Made by a program: the position numbers and the translations under genes. The notes under the pieces were generated by a model. It saw nothing but the letters and a program-made list of their open reading frames with translations. It made no database searches and was not told where the DNA came from. This document shows, piece after piece, positions 48,901 to 59,221 of a stretch of DNA of 64,000 nucleotides. Numbering within the stretch: the first letter of the stretch is position 1; the number at the start of each line of letters is the position of its first letter. Location: NCBI GenBank assembly GCA_963700705.1, contig CAVOYQ010000018.1, forward strand, positions 62,001 to 126,000, in the 5' to 3' direction. The DNA comes from JAHEFT01 sp963700705. Lineage in GTDB: Bacteria; Pseudomonadota; Gammaproteobacteria; Xanthomonadales; SZUA-36.

Positions 48901-49757
48901 GCCAGGTCTAGGTTGAATTGTGGCCATTCCCCGGATATTTGCAGCTGCACTTCGGAAAGTGTCGCAGCAGGATCCGGGCTTTCCGGCGGCAACCGCAGAG
49001 CAGGTGAATTTACCGCCAGGTCCCAAACCGGTGTGTGCAGCAGTTGTCCCAGGGTGCCGGAAACATGGGCCATCGGATCCAGAAGGTCGAGCACCAGCTC
49101 AGCGGAATCGAGGTTGCCGTTGAGGCTGCCTTCGACGGCTACGCGTCCCTGTGACCGGAACTTCACCGCCAAACTGTACGGTGGGGCCACACCCATTTGG
49201 CCCGACAGGTCCAACCGGTTTTCCAGGTGTGATATCGAAAGTCCGTCCAGCACCAGGGATTCGTCGAGACTACCCGATCCTTCGATGGAACTGATCAGGA
49301 TAGAAGCTTCCCCGGAAGGCTCCAGGTATTGGAGACCGGAAATTTTCACTTCCCCGAAACGCAATGGAAACGGCATTTCAAACACACCGGGAGAGTCCTT
49401 TTCCAGGGGTTGTCTGTCAGGATCCGGGATGACCTGGATGCGGATATTTCCGGCCTGCAGGGTAGTGACTTCCACTGCGAACGGCAGCAGGTCGATATTG
49501 ATGGCGATCCTGATGGTTTCTGCGTCTGCTCGAATTCCGGCATCCTCGAAATGGAGCCCGTCCAGTTGCAGACCCGAATACAGGTCACCGGAAATCTTCC
49601 TTACCTCCACAGGAACGTTGCCGGCGGAAACGGCTTTATCGAATACCCAGCGCGCACCCGGTTCCGTGTGCAGCAGCCACCACCACGCTAGCAAACCCGA
49701 TGCCGCCACCAGGGCGGGTATTGCAACCAGGATGGTTGTCAGGGCGCGTAGTTTCAT
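45938..49757 (-). CDS. tamB: Translocation and assembly module protein TamB, one frameshift
   Basis: About 1273 residues. An N-terminal membrane anchor (TTILVAIPALVAASGLLAWW) is followed by long beta-rich repeats of the AsmA/VPS13-like groove (e.g. LQLDGLHFEDAGIRADAETI). The conserved C-terminal TamB domain runs SYGIGVFEDGNVISARYDLG...FGIKATSGQNDTGVDLNY. The first frame runs from 49757 to 46797 and the second ends at 45938. The slip is near 46905-46925, where the second frame reads PDSPFPNINISGDVNDMDRS. TamB bridges the two membranes, helping autotransporter assembly and phospholipid transport. Start overlaps the tamA stop (ATGA). Confidence 0.93.
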
Positions 49758-51688
49758 AGCAGCGGGGAACCGATCGTGAAGTGAACGGTCCAGGGTTTGC
49801 CCGGCTCATCAAGGGCCTGCGCCAGGTCCACGCGCACCGCGCCGGCAATGGAATACCAACGAATACCGGCGCCGGCGCCCTTTTTCAGTTCCATGGTGTT
49901 CCAGTCATTGAAGGCATTTCCGACATCGACAAAGATCGCTGCCGACCACTTCGGCAGGAAGCGCATCTCCAGCTCGGCGCTGGCCGTGATGATGTTGTTG
50001 GAGCCGATATTGTTGTTACTCAGAGTCTCAAAACCATAGCCGCGAACACTTTGACTGCCGCCGGCTTTGAAACGGTAGGCATAAGGAAGTTCGGTCACGG
50101 AAATGCTGATCGAGTCTTCCTGGGGGCCGAACGTGCGGTTGTAAACTTTTGCATCCGAATAGCCGATTTCGCCGCGTAACAGTATTTTCCATCGTTTTTT
50201 GAATATTTTGTTCCAGCGCGACGATATATAAGCCTGGCTGAAGTCAAAGTCTGATCCCCATGCCGTGTTCGAAGTGAAAATCCAGGCCCGGTGGTTGTGC
50301 CCGACCGTTTCAAAATCGTTACCGCGGATGAGCGGCCAATTCCAGCTGACGCCCATTGAAAGTGATTCACTGGGCGCGTTGACCGTCCTGGGATCGCCAC
50401 CCCGACCCAGCAAGGTCAGGTACTCCGACGGGGTGCCGAACACCAGGTCGAATGCCGTTGTTTCCCTCAAATACTGCAGGTACCATTGCTCGAAGATTTG
50501 CTGGTAACCGCGCTCCAGGCTGCGGACTTTCAGCCATCCCGGCTTGAAGCTGTAATCATCCACCCGGCCACGGGCGATCGTGATGAACCGGTTGGGGTCC
50601 TCGCTGGGGCTGACCTCGAATTCCTGGATTTCCGTCTTGTACAGTAACTCTGCAGTCCAGTACTGCTGGCCTGCAACTTTTCGTGGTTGGCGGTAAGCGG
50701 TTCGCAGGGAGACCTGGTTATTTTGCTGCTGCCAGCCAACGCCGACGTCGAGACTGTCGCCCCGGGATGAGAGCAGGTGCTGGTTCCAGATGGCCTGCAG
50801 GCGAATGCCGGTGTCACTGCCCAGACCGATACTGCCCTGGTAGGTATTGCGTTTCCGGGCTTCCATGTTGACCACCAGGTTGACTCGTGGCGGGCTTTCC
50901 TCCTGTCTGCGCTCTTCGACCACCTCGATGTTATTGAAATAACCGGTTTTCCAGAGGTCCAGGCGGAATTGCTCAATCATCCATTGATCATAAGGCTGCC
51001 CTTCGCTGAATCTCGGCAGGGATTCCAGGACAGCATTTTGGACCTGGTCCTGGTTATAAAGGATTGATCCCATGACCCACTGTTCACCTGTCTCCAGTAC
51101 CAGAGTGAGTCCGGCCGTGTTGTTGTCCAGGTCGAGCCTGATCTCCTGCTCGCTGAACCGCGCCGACAGGTAGCCGTGAACTTCGGCGAGGTCCAGCGCC
51201 TCCGCTTTCTGTTCTTCCCAGGTGACCTGGTTAAGGACAAGCCCGGGGGTCAGCGGCCAGTTCGATTGCCAGGTCAACAGACCCGGGTCACTTTTTCCCG
51301 GCCCGCTGAGTTCCACGCGGGCATCCGTGATGATGACAGGAGGTCCTTTGTCAACGTTCAGGGTGAGCAGCCAGTTGCCATCCCCGGCAGAGTTCATCTC
51401 GCCTTGAACCTCCGCCTGGTAATAGCCATAAGGGCGCAGGGCGGAGATTGCCCGGCGTTCCGCATCGGCCTGCATTTTCTCCCGGGTTTTTTTGGAAATG
51501 CGGGTGTTCCCGGTAATCCTGAAAGACTGGGTGCGGGCCACCACATTTCCGAGCATCGGCTCTTCCAATCCCTGGACAACAATTTCCATTTGATCGCCAT
51601 AGGCGGGCAACGCCGGGACACAGCATGCCAGCATCAGGATAAGCGGAAGGGTTTGCCGCCCAGGACCCGGGAAAAAAAAGTTCACCAT
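49754..51688 (-). CDS. tamA: Outer-membrane assembly factor TamA (Omp85 family)
   Basis: A 644-residue protein. Signal peptide from ATG 51688 (PLILMLACCVPALPAYGDQM), three POTRA domains (residues about 40-250), then a 16-strand barrel with the Omp85 signature region GGSQSVRGYGFETLSNNNIG and a C-terminal PWTVHFTIGSPLL. A TTG at 51709 could extend it by seven residues but gives a poorer signal sequence. Translationally coupled to tamB. Confidence 0.95.
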   Translation of the reverse strand: MVNFFFPGPGRQTLPLILMLACCVPALPAYGDQMEIVVQGLEEPMLGNVVARTQSFRITGNTRISKKTREKMQADAERRAISALRPYGYYQAEVQGEMNSAGDGNWLLTLNVDKGPPVIITDARVELSGPGKSDPGLLTWQSNWPLTPGLVLNQVTWEEQKAEALDLAEVHGYLSARFSEQEIRLDLDNNTAGLTLVLETGEQWVMGSILYNQDQVQNAVLESLPRFSEGQPYDQWMIEQFRLDLWKTGYFNNIEVVEERRQEESPPRVNLVVNMEARKRNTYQGSIGLGSDTGIRLQAIWNQHLLSSRGDSLDVGVGWQQQNNQVSLRTAYRQPRKVAGQQYWTAELLYKTEIQEFEVSPSEDPNRFITIARGRVDDYSFKPGWLKVRSLERGYQQIFEQWYLQYLRETTAFDLVFGTPSEYLTLLGRGGDPRTVNAPSESLSMGVSWNWPLIRGNDFETVGHNHRAWIFTSNTAWGSDFDFSQAYISSRWNKIFKKRWKILLRGEIGYSDAKVYNRTFGPQEDSISISVTELPYAYRFKAGGSQSVRGYGFETLSNNNIGSNNIITASAELEMRFLPKWSAAIFVDVGNAFNDWNTMELKKGAGAGIRWYSIAGAVRVDLAQALDEPGKPWTVHFTIGSPLL

Positions 51689-51756
51689 TGCATTATCGTG
51701 CCCGAACAACCGAAAATGTACACCTATTCATTGATCAAAAACTCGTCGGAGTATCC

Positions 51757-52719
51757 ATGTCCGAAATCATCACCTCGCTGGAATATGAAGGCGGCATCCT
51801 TGCCATCGACAGCGGCATGGTCCGTCACCGGATGGCGGCATGTTACCTGCTTGAAACCGATGCGGCGGTTGCGGTGATTGAGGCCGGAAACAACGACAGC
51901 GCAGCCCGAATCCTTAAAGTGCTCGCAAGCCGGGGCCGGCAAGCTACGGAGGTGAGCCATGTCATTGTAACCCATGTCCACCTGGATCATGCGGGCGGCG
52001 CCGGCAAGCTGATGCAGGCGATGCCCAACGCCCGGCTGGTCGTGCACCCGTGGGGTCTCCGGCACATGACAGATCCGTCCCGGCTGGAGGCGAGCGCCAG
52101 GGCGGTTTACGGCGATCAGAAATTCGATGAAATGTACGGTTCCCTGGTGCCCGTACCGGAAGAGCGCACGCTCGTGATGGAAGACGGCGATTGCCTCGCG
52201 GTGGGAAAACGCGAGCTGTCTTTTATTGATACACCCGGTCATGCCCGGCACCATTTTTGTGTCTGGGATGAACAGACCAGGGGATGGTTTTCCGGCGATA
52301 CGTTCGGCATTTCCTATCGCGAACTGGACACTGCAAACGGACCGTTCATTTTTCCGACCTCGACCCCGATCCAGTTTGACCCGCCTGCGCTGGTCGCTTC
52401 GATTCGAAGAATGATGGAAAAACAGCCGGAGAACATGTACCTGACCCACTTCGGCCGGGTGCAGGACGTGGATCGGCTGGCGGTGGAACTGATCGACAGC
52501 GTCGAGCAGTTCGCAGTGCTTGGTGAGCGGTTCGCAGGCAGTGACGATCGCCGGCAGGAAATCGAATCCGCCATGATGGAGTGGCTGATGGAGCGGGCCC
52601 GCTCGCACGGCGTGGCGTGTTCAGACGACGACTTGCGTGAAGTGTTTGCCGGCGACGTGGTTCTCAATACGCAGGGCATCGAATTCTGGCTTGATCATGG
52701 ACGAGAGAGAAATTCCTGA
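51757..52719 (+). CDS. Metallo-beta-lactamase-fold hydrolase
   Basis: A 320-residue MBL protein from MSEIITSLEYEGGILAIDSG, with GGAG six bases upstream. Zinc ligands: TVHLDH-type motif (VIVTHVHLDHAGGAGKLMQ), the His in DTPGHARHH, the bridging Asp in GWFSGDTFGI and the last His in YLTHFGRV. These suggest a two-metal site like that of glyoxalase II and lactonase relatives. The substrate is unknown; no secretion signal. Divergent from tamA across 68 bases. Confidence 0.85.
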   Translation: MSEIITSLEYEGGILAIDSGMVRHRMAACYLLETDAAVAVIEAGNNDSAARILKVLASRGRQATEVSHVIVTHVHLDHAGGAGKLMQAMPNARLVVHPWGLRHMTDPSRLEASARAVYGDQKFDEMYGSLVPVPEERTLVMEDGDCLAVGKRELSFIDTPGHARHHFCVWDEQTRGWFSGDTFGISYRELDTANGPFIFPTSTPIQFDPPALVASIRRMMEKQPENMYLTHFGRVQDVDRLAVELIDSVEQFAVLGERFAGSDDRRQEIESAMMEWLMERARSHGVACSDDDLREVFAGDVVLNTQGIEFWLDHGRERNS

Positions 52720-52767
52720 ATCACGCCAGCGAGGGGCACACGATGCCTCCACATACTGAACGAACCA

Positions 52768-53808
52768 CTAGCCGCCGGCAATCACAACCTCCTGGCCGGG
52801 TTTGAGCCGTTCCGCACCCCGCGTCACCACGCGATCGCCACCACTGACGTCGCCAATGACTTCGACCAGGTTACCCAGCCCGATACCCGTTGCCACGCTG
52901 ACTTTTTCAACCGTGTTGTCGTTGGTTACGCGCAACACGAACATCTCCGAACCGCGCAGCACCAGCGCGTCCCTGGGCACCGCGACCAGTCGGCGCGGAT
53001 CGCTGTTGGGCAACGCAACGCGCACCGGGCTGCCGACTACCCAGGCAGGATCATTTGCCGCGATCCGGACTTCAAACATCCGTGACCTTTCATCACCAAC
53101 CGGGATCACCCGCTTGACCGGGCTCAGCGTGGATGTTTCCTGGAACTGCACGGAAACTTCCAGGCCTTCGCGAATGTAGCCGGATACGCCCAGTGGCGCC
53201 TGGGCCCGGATTTCACGGTTCTGCGTATCGACCAGGCGCGCCACCTGTGCTCCCCGCCCGACGAATTCTCCAACCTGCACTTCACGTTCGACCACGATAC
53301 CGGTGAACGGCGCCAGGACACGGGTCTGGTCGATTCTTCTGCTGGTCTGGGCCACTGTAATTTCTGCCCGGCGTATTTCCTGGACGATCATGTCAAGCTC
53401 GGCTTGCGCCTCGTCCAACTGGTTGGCAGACGCGTTGTTTTTCAGGGCCAGGCTGTTGAGGCGTTCAAGGTTATTCCCCAGGTAACGCGCCCTGGCGCGC
53501 AGGCTCTCCAGCATTGCCTGGTTGTCCTGGAGTTCGAGCTTCAGGTCGGTGTCGTCGATCGTGGCGATCGGTTGACCTTCCATGATGGTTTCGCCGACGT
53601 CGGCAACCCAGGTGATCCGGCCGTCGGTCTCGGCTCCGATCAGGGCGTCATTGCGGCTGATCACGGTCCCGGAAACCCAGAGAGAGGCGGAAAACGTATC
53701 CAGCCTGGCCTTGTCAACCGACACGGGAGCAGGCGGGGACTGGGCAAGGCCGGGCCATGACAGTGGGAGCAGGAAAGAAAGAAGCAGTATCGATAAGGTC
53801 TTTTTCAT
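52768..53808 (-). CDS. RND efflux periplasmic adaptor (HlyD/AcrA family)
   Basis: A 346-residue protein with signal peptide (TLSILLLSFLLPLSWPGLAQ), lipoyl half-motifs (GTVISRNDALIGAETDGRIT and VLAPFTGIVVEREVQVGEFV), an alpha-hairpin rich in Leu/Ala, and a beta-barrel and membrane-proximal end. It links the RND pump to an outer-membrane channel (not present here). It follows the permease gene by 24 bases on the same strand, so the permease is transcribed first. Confidence 0.92.
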   Translation of the reverse strand: MKKTLSILLLSFLLPLSWPGLAQSPPAPVSVDKARLDTFSASLWVSGTVISRNDALIGAETDGRITWVADVGETIMEGQPIATIDDTDLKLELQDNQAMLESLRARARYLGNNLERLNSLALKNNASANQLDEAQAELDMIVQEIRRAEITVAQTSRRIDQTRVLAPFTGIVVEREVQVGEFVGRGAQVARLVDTQNREIRAQAPLGVSGYIREGLEVSVQFQETSTLSPVKRVIPVGDERSRMFEVRIAANDPAWVVGSPVRVALPNSDPRRLVAVPRDALVLRGSEMFVLRVTNDNTVEKVSVATGIGLGNLVEVIGDVSGGDRVVTRGAERLKPGQEVVIAGG

Positions 53809-53832
53809 GACGGATTCCTTTTTCTGTCCTTT

Positions 53833-56800
53833 TCAGGCAGCGGGCTCAGGGGCCGGGTTGTGGGCATTTTCCCGGCGGGTTTTCGCGATGGAACGCGAAG
53901 CGCCAAACCGGAGCAGGCTCGGCAACATCAGCAAGGTGAAAAACAGGCTGCAAATCATCCCGCCTACGATGGTGGTAGCCAGGCCCCGGTAAATGACACT
54001 GCCTTCCCCGGGCATCAAAACCAGCGGAAGCATGCCGAAAATCGTCGTGAACGTGCTCATGAATATCGGCCTCAGGCGGACACTCAGCGCTTTTTCAACG
54101 GCATCGTGGCGGTTCAAACCCTCTCGCTCCGCGCGCCGGGTCTGGTCAACCAGCAGAATCGCGTTGTTGACCACCAGTCCGAGCAGGATGATGAAGCCGA
54201 TCATCGTGAGCAGGTCCATCGGCTGGAAGGTGAAAAGGTTGAGCACCTGCAATGACAGCACACCTCCGACTCCGGCCAGGGGAATGGTCAGAGTAACGAT
54301 CGCGCTGTCCCTGACGGACCGGAACAGGCCGGCCATCAGCAGAAAGAGGATCACCAGGGCCAGCAGGAAGTTGCTGCTCATGGTCCTGATGGCGTCACTG
54401 AGACTGTCGGCGCTGCCGCCGTAAACGATGGTCCCGTCGTCGGGAAGTGAAGCCCTGAGCAACGGTTCGACGTCCTGCCGGATCTGGTTCACCGCGGTTT
54501 CGAGCGATACGTTTTCCGGTGGGCTGACACTCAGGGAAACGGTGCGGCGGCCGTTGACCCTGCGGATCTGACCCGGGCCCGTGGTGCGCTCCACCCGGAC
54601 CAGTTCACCGAGCGGCACCACTTCGCCGGACGGCGTCATCACCGGAGTGGTCGCCAGTTGTTCCGGCGTATCCCATCCCCCGGTCTTCAGGATGATGTCC
54701 ATGCGGTCTTCACCGTCGAAGTACTCACCCAGCCAAAGGCCGTTTCCCAGTGTGCGGATAACCGAGGCGATCGCATTGCGGTTCCAGCCGACTTCCGAGA
54801 TGCGCACATCGTCAGGCAGGATTCGCAGCTCGGGTTCCGACAGCTCAGGCGGGGGAAATGCCTGGACGTTGGCGTCCGGAAAAGCATCCATCAGTTGTTG
54901 CTGGCCCGCGGCAGCGGCGGCGACCAGGCCGCCTTCATCCGCCGACTGCATGTGCACCGCGATATCGCGCCCGCCCCCGAAGCCGCCAAACAGGTTACCC
55001 TGCGCAGCGAAGCCCCGGAAATCCGGAATCCCAACGAGGATTTCCTCGCGCATGATGGTTTCGAGTTCCTTGACCCGGGACTGGTCCAGCACCCGGGCGC
55101 CAATTGAGCCGCCGCCGGCGAACATCCAGATGTAGTAATTTTTCAACGCCGGTTGTTTCTCACCGTCCATGTAGGGTTGCAACCGGTCCACCAGGATGCT
55201 GACAATCTCCTTTTCCTTCATATCCCAGGTCGCCCCGGGTGGCGTCTGCAGGAAAGCGTCGACGGCGTCCCGCTTGACCGGCGGCAGGTAGTCGAGCTGA
55301 GGAAACAGCAGCCAGGTCAAAAGCAGGGGGATCGCGATCAGCTTGATGACAATGCCAGTGCGGCGCCAGTGGGTGCCACTGGCTCTCATCAGCAGATCGG
55401 TGAGTTTTGACCAGATGTCGACCCGGGGACTTTTCACCTTGTGCTGGGTCAGCCAACTGCCGCCGAGCGTGGGCAAAATGGTCAGGGCGACCAGCAGCGA
55501 TGCGCAAACGGCGATGGAGATGGTCAAGGCAAGGTCGGCGAAAAGCTGCCCTTCGACATCCTGCAAAAACAGCACGGGCAGGAATATCGCAACTGTCGTG
55601 GCGGTTGAGGCCAGCAGGGCGCCCTGTACTTCCGCCGTTCCATGCAGCGCCGCCTGGCCCGGGGTTTCGCCCGCCTCGCGCAGCCGGACGATGTTTTCGC
55701 TGACCACGATGGCGGCATCCAGCACCATGCCGACCGCGAAAGCGAGGCCGGCCAGGGAAATGACATTCAGTGAGCGACCGGTCAGTTGCAGCACGATAAA
55801 GGTGGTCAGCAGGGACACCGGAATGGCGGCAGCGATCAACAGGGTGCCCCTGATATCCCTGAGGAACCACCAGAGCACGCCAACGGCCAGCAGGATACCG
55901 ATCAGCAGGTTGCTGGTGACCAGGTTAACGGCACGCTGGATAAACACGGATGCGTCGAATGACTGTTGTACGTCCAGGCCCAGCTCTTTTAACGGTCCTT
56001 CGCGCAACTCGCCCATCACCTGCTTGACTTCAGTCAGCGCGGCGAGCACATTGGCGCCGTTTTGACGGTCGATGCGCACGCCCATAGCCGGGTTGCCGTT
56101 TTGCACCACGATATCCTGGCGCAGTCCACGATCGATCTTTATTTCCGCGATATCACCCAACCGGACCGGACGGCCGTCGCGCCATTCCAGCACCTGGTTA
56201 CGCAATTGCTCGGGATCGTAGCGGCCTTCAAAGCGCAGCGTGTACTGACGGCGCCCCACGTCGATGAATCCGCCGGAAATGTCGTTGCTTCGACTCGCGT
56301 TGGCAGCGATGTCGGTCAGTGGCAGTCCCAGTTCAGCCGCGCGGTACGGGTCGATGACAATCTGAAGTTGCTCGGGAGCTCCGTCCAGGATGTTGACGCC
56401 CGCCACGCCCTCAATGCTTTCGATCCTGGGGCGGATGATGTCTTCCACCTGCCGGGCGTAATCTGTCAGATTGCCTGGAGTTCCCGGGAGTTTCTGGACG
56501 AAATACCAGGTCAATGCACCGTTCGCGTTACCCCCGCCGCCGAGCTGGACTATGGGTGGGTCCGAATCGGCCGGCATCGGTGGAAGCCGGTTGAGGCGGC
56601 CGATCACATCCATCAGGGTCGCCTGCATGTCGGTATCCAGGTTGAATTGCAGGTTGATGTAGGCGCCGCCATTGAATGCATTGGCTTCCATCACCTGCAA
56701 ACCGGGGATTCCCTGCAGCACTTCTTCCATGGGCTCCAGGATCTCCGATTCCACTTCACGGGGCGATGCTGCTCGCCAGTTTGCCTGGACGGACAATTGC

Positions 56801-56928
56801 GGGAGGTCGATGTCAGGAAACAGCTGGATGGGTAGTTTCCCCAGGCTGAAGACTCCGAACAGAACTATGATGGCGACGGCGACGGCCACGCCGGCAGGAT
56901 TTCTCACCGCTTTTTCAATGATGCCCAT
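53833..56928 (-). CDS. RND efflux transporter permease subunit
   Basis: A 1031-residue AcrB/MdtB-type pump. Twelve helices, two large periplasmic loops, and the proton-relay Asp in LAFAVGMVLDAAIVVSENIV. The N-terminus MGIIEKAVRNPAGVAVAVAI and the LFPDIDLPQLSVQANW motif fit multidrug or metal-independent RND families. The C-terminal half has LGLVVNNAILLVDQTRRAER. Drug range cannot be predicted. It is the first gene of a two-gene operon with the adaptor; a LytTR regulator lies upstream in the same direction, 123 bases away. Confidence 0.93.
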   Translation of the reverse strand: MGIIEKAVRNPAGVAVAVAIIVLFGVFSLGKLPIQLFPDIDLPQLSVQANWRAASPREVESEILEPMEEVLQGIPGLQVMEANAFNGGAYINLQFNLDTDMQATLMDVIGRLNRLPPMPADSDPPIVQLGGGGNANGALTWYFVQKLPGTPGNLTDYARQVEDIIRPRIESIEGVAGVNILDGAPEQLQIVIDPYRAAELGLPLTDIAANASRSNDISGGFIDVGRRQYTLRFEGRYDPEQLRNQVLEWRDGRPVRLGDIAEIKIDRGLRQDIVVQNGNPAMGVRIDRQNGANVLAALTEVKQVMGELREGPLKELGLDVQQSFDASVFIQRAVNLVTSNLLIGILLAVGVLWWFLRDIRGTLLIAAAIPVSLLTTFIVLQLTGRSLNVISLAGLAFAVGMVLDAAIVVSENIVRLREAGETPGQAALHGTAEVQGALLASTATTVAIFLPVLFLQDVEGQLFADLALTISIAVCASLLVALTILPTLGGSWLTQHKVKSPRVDIWSKLTDLLMRASGTHWRRTGIVIKLIAIPLLLTWLLFPQLDYLPPVKRDAVDAFLQTPPGATWDMKEKEIVSILVDRLQPYMDGEKQPALKNYYIWMFAGGGSIGARVLDQSRVKELETIMREEILVGIPDFRGFAAQGNLFGGFGGGRDIAVHMQSADEGGLVAAAAAGQQQLMDAFPDANVQAFPPPELSEPELRILPDDVRISEVGWNRNAIASVIRTLGNGLWLGEYFDGEDRMDIILKTGGWDTPEQLATTPVMTPSGEVVPLGELVRVERTTGPGQIRRVNGRRTVSLSVSPPENVSLETAVNQIRQDVEPLLRASLPDDGTIVYGGSADSLSDAIRTMSSNFLLALVILFLLMAGLFRSVRDSAIVTLTIPLAGVGGVLSLQVLNLFTFQPMDLLTMIGFIILLGLVVNNAILLVDQTRRAEREGLNRHDAVEKALSVRLRPIFMSTFTTIFGMLPLVLMPGEGSVIYRGLATTIVGGMICSLFFTLLMLPSLLRFGASRSIAKTRRENAHNPAPEPAA

Positions 56929-57051
56929 GCAGTCTTCTCCGTCTTTTCAGGAAGATTAGACGGCAAACGGTCGCTGAAGGTTGTGTCTTTAGTAACGGGT
57001 TGAGACGACTCGAATCAACCGCTCGATAAAGCGAAGGAATTCAGAGGTTAC

Positions 57052-57864
57052 TTAACTGAAATGCTTAAGTTTCTCTTTGTAAGTCCGGGACATTTTGACG
57101 GTGTGCCCGCCATTCAGGGTCAGGAAATACTCGCCGTTGATGTGGGCCTGCATTTCCTTCACCTGGTGAATATTGACGATGGTCGAACGATGAACGCGTT
57201 GCAGGTAATCGGGATCGAGGGAGTCTTCCAGCTTTTTCATGGTCATTCGCATGATATGTGTTTCCCCGGCCGAATGGACACACATGTAGTCGCCGGCAGC
57301 GTCAATCCACTCGATTTTGTCCTGAGGAATCCAGGTGGTGTGACCGCCGTCCCTGATCGCCAGTTTTGGCGGCTCTTTTTTTTTGAGTTTTGCCAGGCCG
57401 CGCGCGTTCAACTCTTCCATGCTGTGTACCGGCTCGCCCGTGATGTCCCCGACCAGTTTCAACAGGGAGTTTTTGTGTTTAAGCGCCTGCTTTTGTTTCA
57501 GGTTCCGGTTCACCCGGTCAAGCGCATCGGTCAGGCGATCGTCCTCGATCGGTTTGAGCAGGTAGTCCAGCGCATTGGCTTCAAACGCCTTGATCGCATA
57601 GTTGTCGTATGCCGTGACAAAAACGATAGCGGGCATTTCGTCCGGTTGCAGCGCCCGTAAAACGTCGAACCCGTCCATGCCGGGCATCTGGATATCCAGG
57701 AAGACCAGGTCGGGCCGGTGTTCGCGAATCAGGGCCAGGGCTTCACGGCCATTGCGGGCCTCTGCGGCCACCTCGATGTCGTTTCTGCGGGACAGGCGCA
57801 GCTTGAGGCCGCGCCTGGCGAGCGCCTCGTCGTCGACGATGATGGTTTTCAGCACATGTGTCAT
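57052..57864 (-). CDS. LytTR-family response regulator
   Basis: A 270-residue regulator from MTHVLKTIIVDDEALARRGL. Receiver domain with D11/D12, phospho-acceptor D57 in LVFLDIQMPGMDGFD, T in FVTAYDNYAIKAFE and K in DYLLKPIEDDRL. The C-terminal LytTR DNA-binding domain runs from about residue 165 (IEWIDAAGDYMCVHS, LQRVHRSTIVNI, YKEKLKHFS). No histidine kinase is adjacent. It may control the downstream RND genes. A start 39 bases upstream is possible. Confidence 0.92.
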   Translation of the reverse strand: MTHVLKTIIVDDEALARRGLKLRLSRRNDIEVAAEARNGREALALIREHRPDLVFLDIQMPGMDGFDVLRALQPDEMPAIVFVTAYDNYAIKAFEANALDYLLKPIEDDRLTDALDRVNRNLKQKQALKHKNSLLKLVGDITGEPVHSMEELNARGLAKLKKKEPPKLAIRDGGHTTWIPQDKIEWIDAAGDYMCVHSAGETHIMRMTMKKLEDSLDPDYLQRVHRSTIVNIHQVKEMQAHINGEYFLTLNGGHTVKMSRTYKEKLKHFS

Positions 57865-58069
57865 TGCTACTCTCAAGCATATCATCCCTGATTTTTCCCG
57901 CAATCAAATCCTTGGCCGATCCGGGTTGCGGCCAGGCATGTTCGACGTTTTTCGACCGGCAGGTGCTTGCGGAATCAAAATCAGATGAATTCACGGTTTC
58001 TCCGGTTGGGACGAATACCGGCCGGGTAACGCGCTGGTATCATACGGGAACTCAAGCGGTGAGCGGGTC

Positions 58070-59221
58070 ATGACTACCTATCGTGTCAGACCAGGCAATC
58101 GTCCGAATGGCGTTCTCCGCTGTGGCAATACGGTCGTATCCTGGATCGTTCCGGGTCTCCTGGTCGTGTGCCTTGCCGGCGACGCCATCGCTGCCGGAGA
58201 AACCGGTGTATCCCACCGGAAAGGCTTCCCTTGCCGCAAGCCCTGGCTGACGATACATGGCTGATTCCCGGCGGTTTTCCAGAGAATCGCCAGCCCGACG
58301 GCAATACCGTTGTTTTCAAAGGCAGCGAAGGGCTTGTTGTACTCGACACCGGCCGCCATCAATGGCACCGCCAGGCAATACTCGACCTGGCGAATTCCAT
58401 CGACGCTCCGGTGATCGCGATCGTCAACAGCCACTGGCACCTGGATCACGTCAGCGGCAATCCGGATATCAAAGCAGCTTATCCATCGGTAAAAGTTTAT
58501 GCCAGCGGAGCGATTGACGGCGCGCTGACCGGGTTCCTGGCCGAGAGTGCCAAAGGGGCGCGCGAGTACCTGGAGTCACCGCAGATTCCTGCTGAAACAG
58601 CGGAGGACATCCAGGGAGATCTGGCAACCTTCGCCAATGGCGAAGCCTTGAGGCCGGATGTGGTCATCGAACGATCGGCCGGCGTTACGCTTGCGGGTCG
58701 CGACCTGGAATTGAATCTTGCCGTGAATGGCCCGACCGCAGGTGATGTCTGGCTGTATGACGCCAACACCCGGATCGCCGCGGTCGGTGACCTGGTCACC
58801 CTGCCTGTTCCTTTTCTGGATACAGCCTGCGTGGAGGGCTGGCAGGCGGCGCTGGCCAGCGTCTCTGCCATACCATTCGTGACGCTGGTGCCGGGCCACG
58901 GCAAGCCGATGGACCGGCCCGGGTTCGAACAGTATCGCCTGGCATTCGATCGCCTCATTGAGTGTGCCGATTCAGACCAGGACAAGGCAGTGTGCGCGGC
59001 TTCCTGGGTTGAGAATGTGTCTTCCCTGCTGGAAGACAACGGCATGGACGGCTGCTCGCGCCGAGGGCATGGCAGCCTATTACGTGGATGTCGTGTTACG
59101 CGGGAACCGTGACGGCGCATCACTGCAATTGATCCCCTTTGCCGGTGATTCAGGGATATCCCGGGCCACCAGCCCGGGTGTGGCCAGCGCGCCAAGCCGG
59201 CGATGCTATTTCAGATTCTGA
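58070..59221 (+). CDS. Secreted metallo-beta-lactamase-fold hydrolase, two frameshifts
   Basis: Signal-like N-terminus (VVSWIVPGLLVVCLAGDAIA), then, after a slip near 58228, PLPQALADDTWLIPGGFPEN. The zinc motif NSHWHLDHVSGN is followed by VNGPTAGDVWLYD, IAAVGDLVTLPVP and TLVPGHGKPMDRPG. A second slip near 59045 moves into a frame reading AEGMAAYYVDVVLRGNRDGA and ending at 59221. Corrected length about 383 residues. The AAVGDLVTL Asp and PGHG His complete an MBL site of the SoxH/QuiP-like type; substrate unknown. Its 3' end overlaps the converging gene by 16 bases. Confidence 0.78.
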